DNA of 64,000 bases from positions 1-64,000 of the forward strand of contig NZ_JACKSH010000185.1 in NCBI RefSeq assembly GCF_025821625.1, given 5' to 3'. The notes beneath the pieces were generated by a model. That model was not told the DNA's origin, ran no database searches, and worked only from the letters and a program-made list of their open reading frames with translations. Positions 61,696 through 64,000 of this stretch are shown one piece after another (position 1 is the stretch's first letter; each line of letters starts with the position of its first letter). Source of the stretch: Mycolicibacterium pyrenivorans (GTDB taxonomy: Bacteria; Actinomycetota; Actinomycetes; Mycobacteriales; Mycobacteriaceae). Both the position numbers and the translations under genes were made by a program.

Positions 61696-62904
61696 ATGAG
61701 CAAGCCTCTTGATGGAATCCGCGTCCTCGAGGTCGCGATGTACGGTTTCGTCCCGTCCGCGGGCGCGGTGCTCGCCGAGTGGGGCGCCGACGTCGTCAAG
61801 GTGGAGCACGCCGTCACCGGTGACCCGCAGCGCGGACTGCGCCAGACCGGGCTGCTGCGCGTCGAGGGCGATCCGAACCCGAACATCGAGCACGCCAACC
61901 GGCTCAAGCGCAGCATCGGGCTGGACATGTCGGTGCCCGAGGGTCGAGAAGTCCTGCTGGAGCTGGCCAAACGAGCCGACGTCTTCCTGACCAGCTTCCT
62001 GCCCGGCCATCGGCAGAAGTTCGGCATCGACGTCGACGACATCCGCGCCGTCAACCCGTCGATCGTGTACGCCAGGGGCAGTGCGCTGGGTCCGCGCGGC
62101 GCGGAGTCGGTCAAGGGCGGCTACGACATGACCGCGTTCTGGTGCCGGGCAGGCACCGCGGCAACGATCACCCCACCCGGTACCCCCGGCATGGTCGGCC
62201 CGCCCGGGCCCGCCTACGGCGACACCATCTCCGGCACCAACCTCGCAGGCGGCATCGCCGCGGCGCTGCTCAAGCGCGAGCGCACCGGTGAACCGTCGGT
62301 CGTCGACGTCTCCCTGCTCGGCAGCGGGCTGTGGTCGATGGGCCACACCGTCGCGTTGACCAAGCACCTCGGACAGCGCATGGCGGCGTTCCCGCCCGGG
62401 GTGCACGGCTCACCGATCAACCCGCTCGTCGGTCTGTACGCCACCGCCGACGACCGCTACATCTCCTTCGTGATGATGCAGCCCACCAAATTCTGGGCCG
62501 ACGTGTGCCGGCACATGGATCTCGAGGATCTGGCCGACGATCCGCGCTTCGCGACCGCCGAGTCGATCGCCGAGAACACCGAGGCCGCCACCGAAATCCT
62601 CAGCGAGGCCATGAAGAAGCGTCCGCTGGTCGAGTGGAGCGAGCGCTTCGCCACCCTGGCCGGGCCGTGGGCACCGGTGCAGGACACGCTGCAGGCGGCT
62701 GAGGACGCCCAGGTCCGGGCCAACGAATACCTGGTGCAGGCAGGCGAACTCGAGCTCGTCGCCAACCCGGTACAGTTCGACGTCGCCGCACCGACCTCAG
62801 GACCGGCGCCCGGCTTCGCCGAGCAGACCGACGAGATCCTGCTCGAACTCGGATTGGATTGGGACCGCATCATCGAGCTCAAGACGGCCGGCGCCGTCAC
62901 CTGA
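61696..62904 (+). CDS. CaiB/BaiF family (class III) CoA transferase
   Basis: The 402-residue protein has LDGIRVLEVAMYGFVPSAGA, LAEWGADVVKVEH and NRLKRSIGLD. The region GPPGPAYGDTISG, at the usual place of the catalytic Asp, reads AYGDT, so an Asp is present. It probably gives CoA to the acid made by the upstream aldehyde dehydrogenase. Confidence 0.9.
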   Translation: MSKPLDGIRVLEVAMYGFVPSAGAVLAEWGADVVKVEHAVTGDPQRGLRQTGLLRVEGDPNPNIEHANRLKRSIGLDMSVPEGREVLLELAKRADVFLTSFLPGHRQKFGIDVDDIRAVNPSIVYARGSALGPRGAESVKGGYDMTAFWCRAGTAATITPPGTPGMVGPPGPAYGDTISGTNLAGGIAAALLKRERTGEPSVVDVSLLGSGLWSMGHTVALTKHLGQRMAAFPPGVHGSPINPLVGLYATADDRYISFVMMQPTKFWADVCRHMDLEDLADDPRFATAESIAENTEAATEILSEAMKKRPLVEWSERFATLAGPWAPVQDTLQAAEDAQVRANEYLVQAGELELVANPVQFDVAAPTSGPAPGFAEQTDEILLELGLDWDRIIELKTAGAVT

Positions 62905-62938
62905 CCGCCGCCGCCCACACCCACCTGGAGAGACCTTC

Positions 62939-64000
62939 ATGCCCTACGTCGCATCCGTCGGCACGTACCTGCCGTGCTGGGGTTCGCCCCTGCACCGGGT
63001 TGCCGGCGATGACGAGGACGCCGTGACGATGGCCGTCGAAGCGGGCCGTGCCGCGCTCGCGGGCGCTGGAGGCGTGGAGCGGGTGGTGCTGGTCAGCCGC
63101 GACCTGCCGCTGCTGGAGAGCAGCAACGCGGCGGTGTTGCTCGCGGGCCTCGGGCTCGACCCCGAACTCGAGGTCGACGAGCGTCTCGGCGGAGCGCCTG
63201 CGACCGTCGATGCGTTGAGCTCCGCACGTCCGCGCACGTTGATCATCGGCGCCGACCTCGAACCCGCGGGGGCGGCTGCGATCGTGACCTCCGAACGCGG
63301 CCTTCGGGTGCGCACCGCCGCGCGCGTGGCACACAGCCTTCCGGTGCGTACCCGCAACGCGACGGGCGACGTGCACGACTACGGCGACCCGCGGCTGTTG
63401 CACGAACGCGGCCTGGTCGCATCGCTGGCGGCGGCGTGGCTCGACACTTCGGTCGCGGTCGCCGGTGTCGACCATCAGCGCGCACTCGACCTGTGCCTGG
63501 GCGATCCCCCCGTGCTGCCGACCGCGGGTGCCAGCTCGAGTCTGTTCGCCCTCGCCGGCCTCACCGAGCGCGGCGTCAGCGGTCCGCTGGTGGCCGTCGA
63601 ACAGGCCATTCTGTCGGGCATCAGCGTCGGCGGCGGCACCGCTCGGATTCAGCGCAGAAAACCGGCCTCGCAGCCCCTGCCCGACGGCAGCTTCGTCGGC
63701 GACGTCGACATCCCGATCTCGCTCGCGGCTTATGAGCGCGCGTTCGAGGCCAAGGTCCGTTGGGAGGCAGGGAGCTTCGGCGACTCCGGCGAGCTGGACT
63801 TCCCGCCTCGCTACCGGGTGGGCGACGACGGCGCCCTGGCCACCGGCTACGAACTGGTCCCGCTGCCACGGACCGGGACCGTCTACACCGAGACCACCGT
63901 GCACATTCCGGTGCCGGGACTGCGGACCCCGTATTCGTTGGTCATCGTCGAGCTCGACGAGGTCGGGGTGCGGGCGTTGGTGAAAGTCACCGGGGCGCGC
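62939..64000 (+). CDS. Thiolase-like/OB-fold (DUF35) protein, 3' end outside the window
   Basis: The frame is open from ATG 62939 to the window end (354 residues seen). The start MPYVASVGTYLPCWGSPLHR resembles the HMG-CoA synthase/KAS III group, and the last part (HIPVPGLRTPYSLVIVELDE) looks like the OB-fold of DUF35 proteins. A catalytic Cys and zinc-ribbon Cys are not clear. The domain order is the reverse of the fusion at 46320. GGAGAGAC precedes the start. Confidence 0.75.
   Translation, partial: MPYVASVGTYLPCWGSPLHRVAGDDEDAVTMAVEAGRAALAGAGGVERVVLVSRDLPLLESSNAAVLLAGLGLDPELEVDERLGGAPATVDALSSARPRTLIIGADLEPAGAAAIVTSERGLRVRTAARVAHSLPVRTRNATGDVHDYGDPRLLHERGLVASLAAAWLDTSVAVAGVDHQRALDLCLGDPPVLPTAGASSSLFALAGLTERGVSGPLVAVEQAILSGISVGGGTARIQRRKPASQPLPDGSFVGDVDIPISLAAYERAFEAKVRWEAGSFGDSGELDFPPRYRVGDDGALATGYELVPLPRTGTVYTETTVHIPVPGLRTPYSLVIVELDEVGVRALVKVTGAR

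Overview
The window is high-GC actinobacterial DNA, most likely from an environmental Mycobacterium or Mycolicibacterium. The signs are many acyl-CoA dehydrogenases, cytochrome P450s paired with small 3Fe-4S ferredoxins, an F420-type LLM oxidoreductase, a mycofactocin-type SDR, AveC-like membrane proteins, many TetR regulators and frequent ATGA/GTGA gene overlaps. No rRNA, tRNA or CRISPR array was seen. Nearly all of it is catabolic: CoA-thioester chemistry plus oxygenases, in several operons with their own regulators.

Left part (1-18.7 kb). A beta-oxidation-type operon (SDR, CoA transferase, enoyl-CoA hydratase, thiolase, acyl-CoA dehydrogenase) is interrupted by a lone tnpB element. Next come a secreted LpqC-like esterase, an eroded stretch with a tetR remnant, an NTF2-like protein, and a TetR gene coupled to a small conserved gene. 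A minus-strand set follows (TetR, acyl-CoA dehydrogenase, APH-type kinase, quinone oxidoreductase) that resembles a split ACAD10/11 or LvaA/LvaC module. Then an LLM oxidoreductase, an unknown protein, an epimerase, an acyl-CoA dehydrogenase and an alpha/beta hydrolase.

Middle part (18.7-29.6 kb). An AveC-like membrane protein, a MoxR ATPase and a VWA protein form one tight operon facing a TetR gene. A second AveC-like/TetR pair, with an almost identical operator, lies 3.6 kb away and is linked to a secreted HSL-type esterase and a P450. An aldehyde dehydrogenase follows.

Right part (29.6-64 kb). This is a large oxygenase region: two Rieske oxygenase alpha subunits, each with a related 113-residue partner; a KshB-like reductase; three amidohydrolases, two with broken metal sites; a MarR regulator; a TauD-type dioxygenase; four P450s with three small ferredoxins; a NuoF-like flavoprotein with its own ferredoxin; two beta-hydroxyacid dehydrogenases; a DUF35/lipid-transfer fusion protein; a Rieske ferredoxin; an acyl-CoA dehydrogenase pair; a mycofactocin-type SDR; an aldehyde dehydrogenase; a CoA transferase; and a truncated thiolase-like/OB-fold protein. 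A plausible reading is oxidation of a hydrophobic multi-ring or branched substrate (steroid- or terpenoid-like), CoA activation or transfer, and retro-aldol or beta-oxidation cleavage. The substrate cannot be read from sequence.

Regulatory DNA is informative. A GAGAA-N5-TTCTC dyad recurs at three promoter regions between 38 and 60 kb. A CAAGTACTTG palindrome sits near the MarR gene and at two more divergent promoters. The TetR/AveC twins share a third operator. A six-copy 32-bp tandem array whose units are translationally coupled mini-ORFs lies between a P450 and its ferredoxin.
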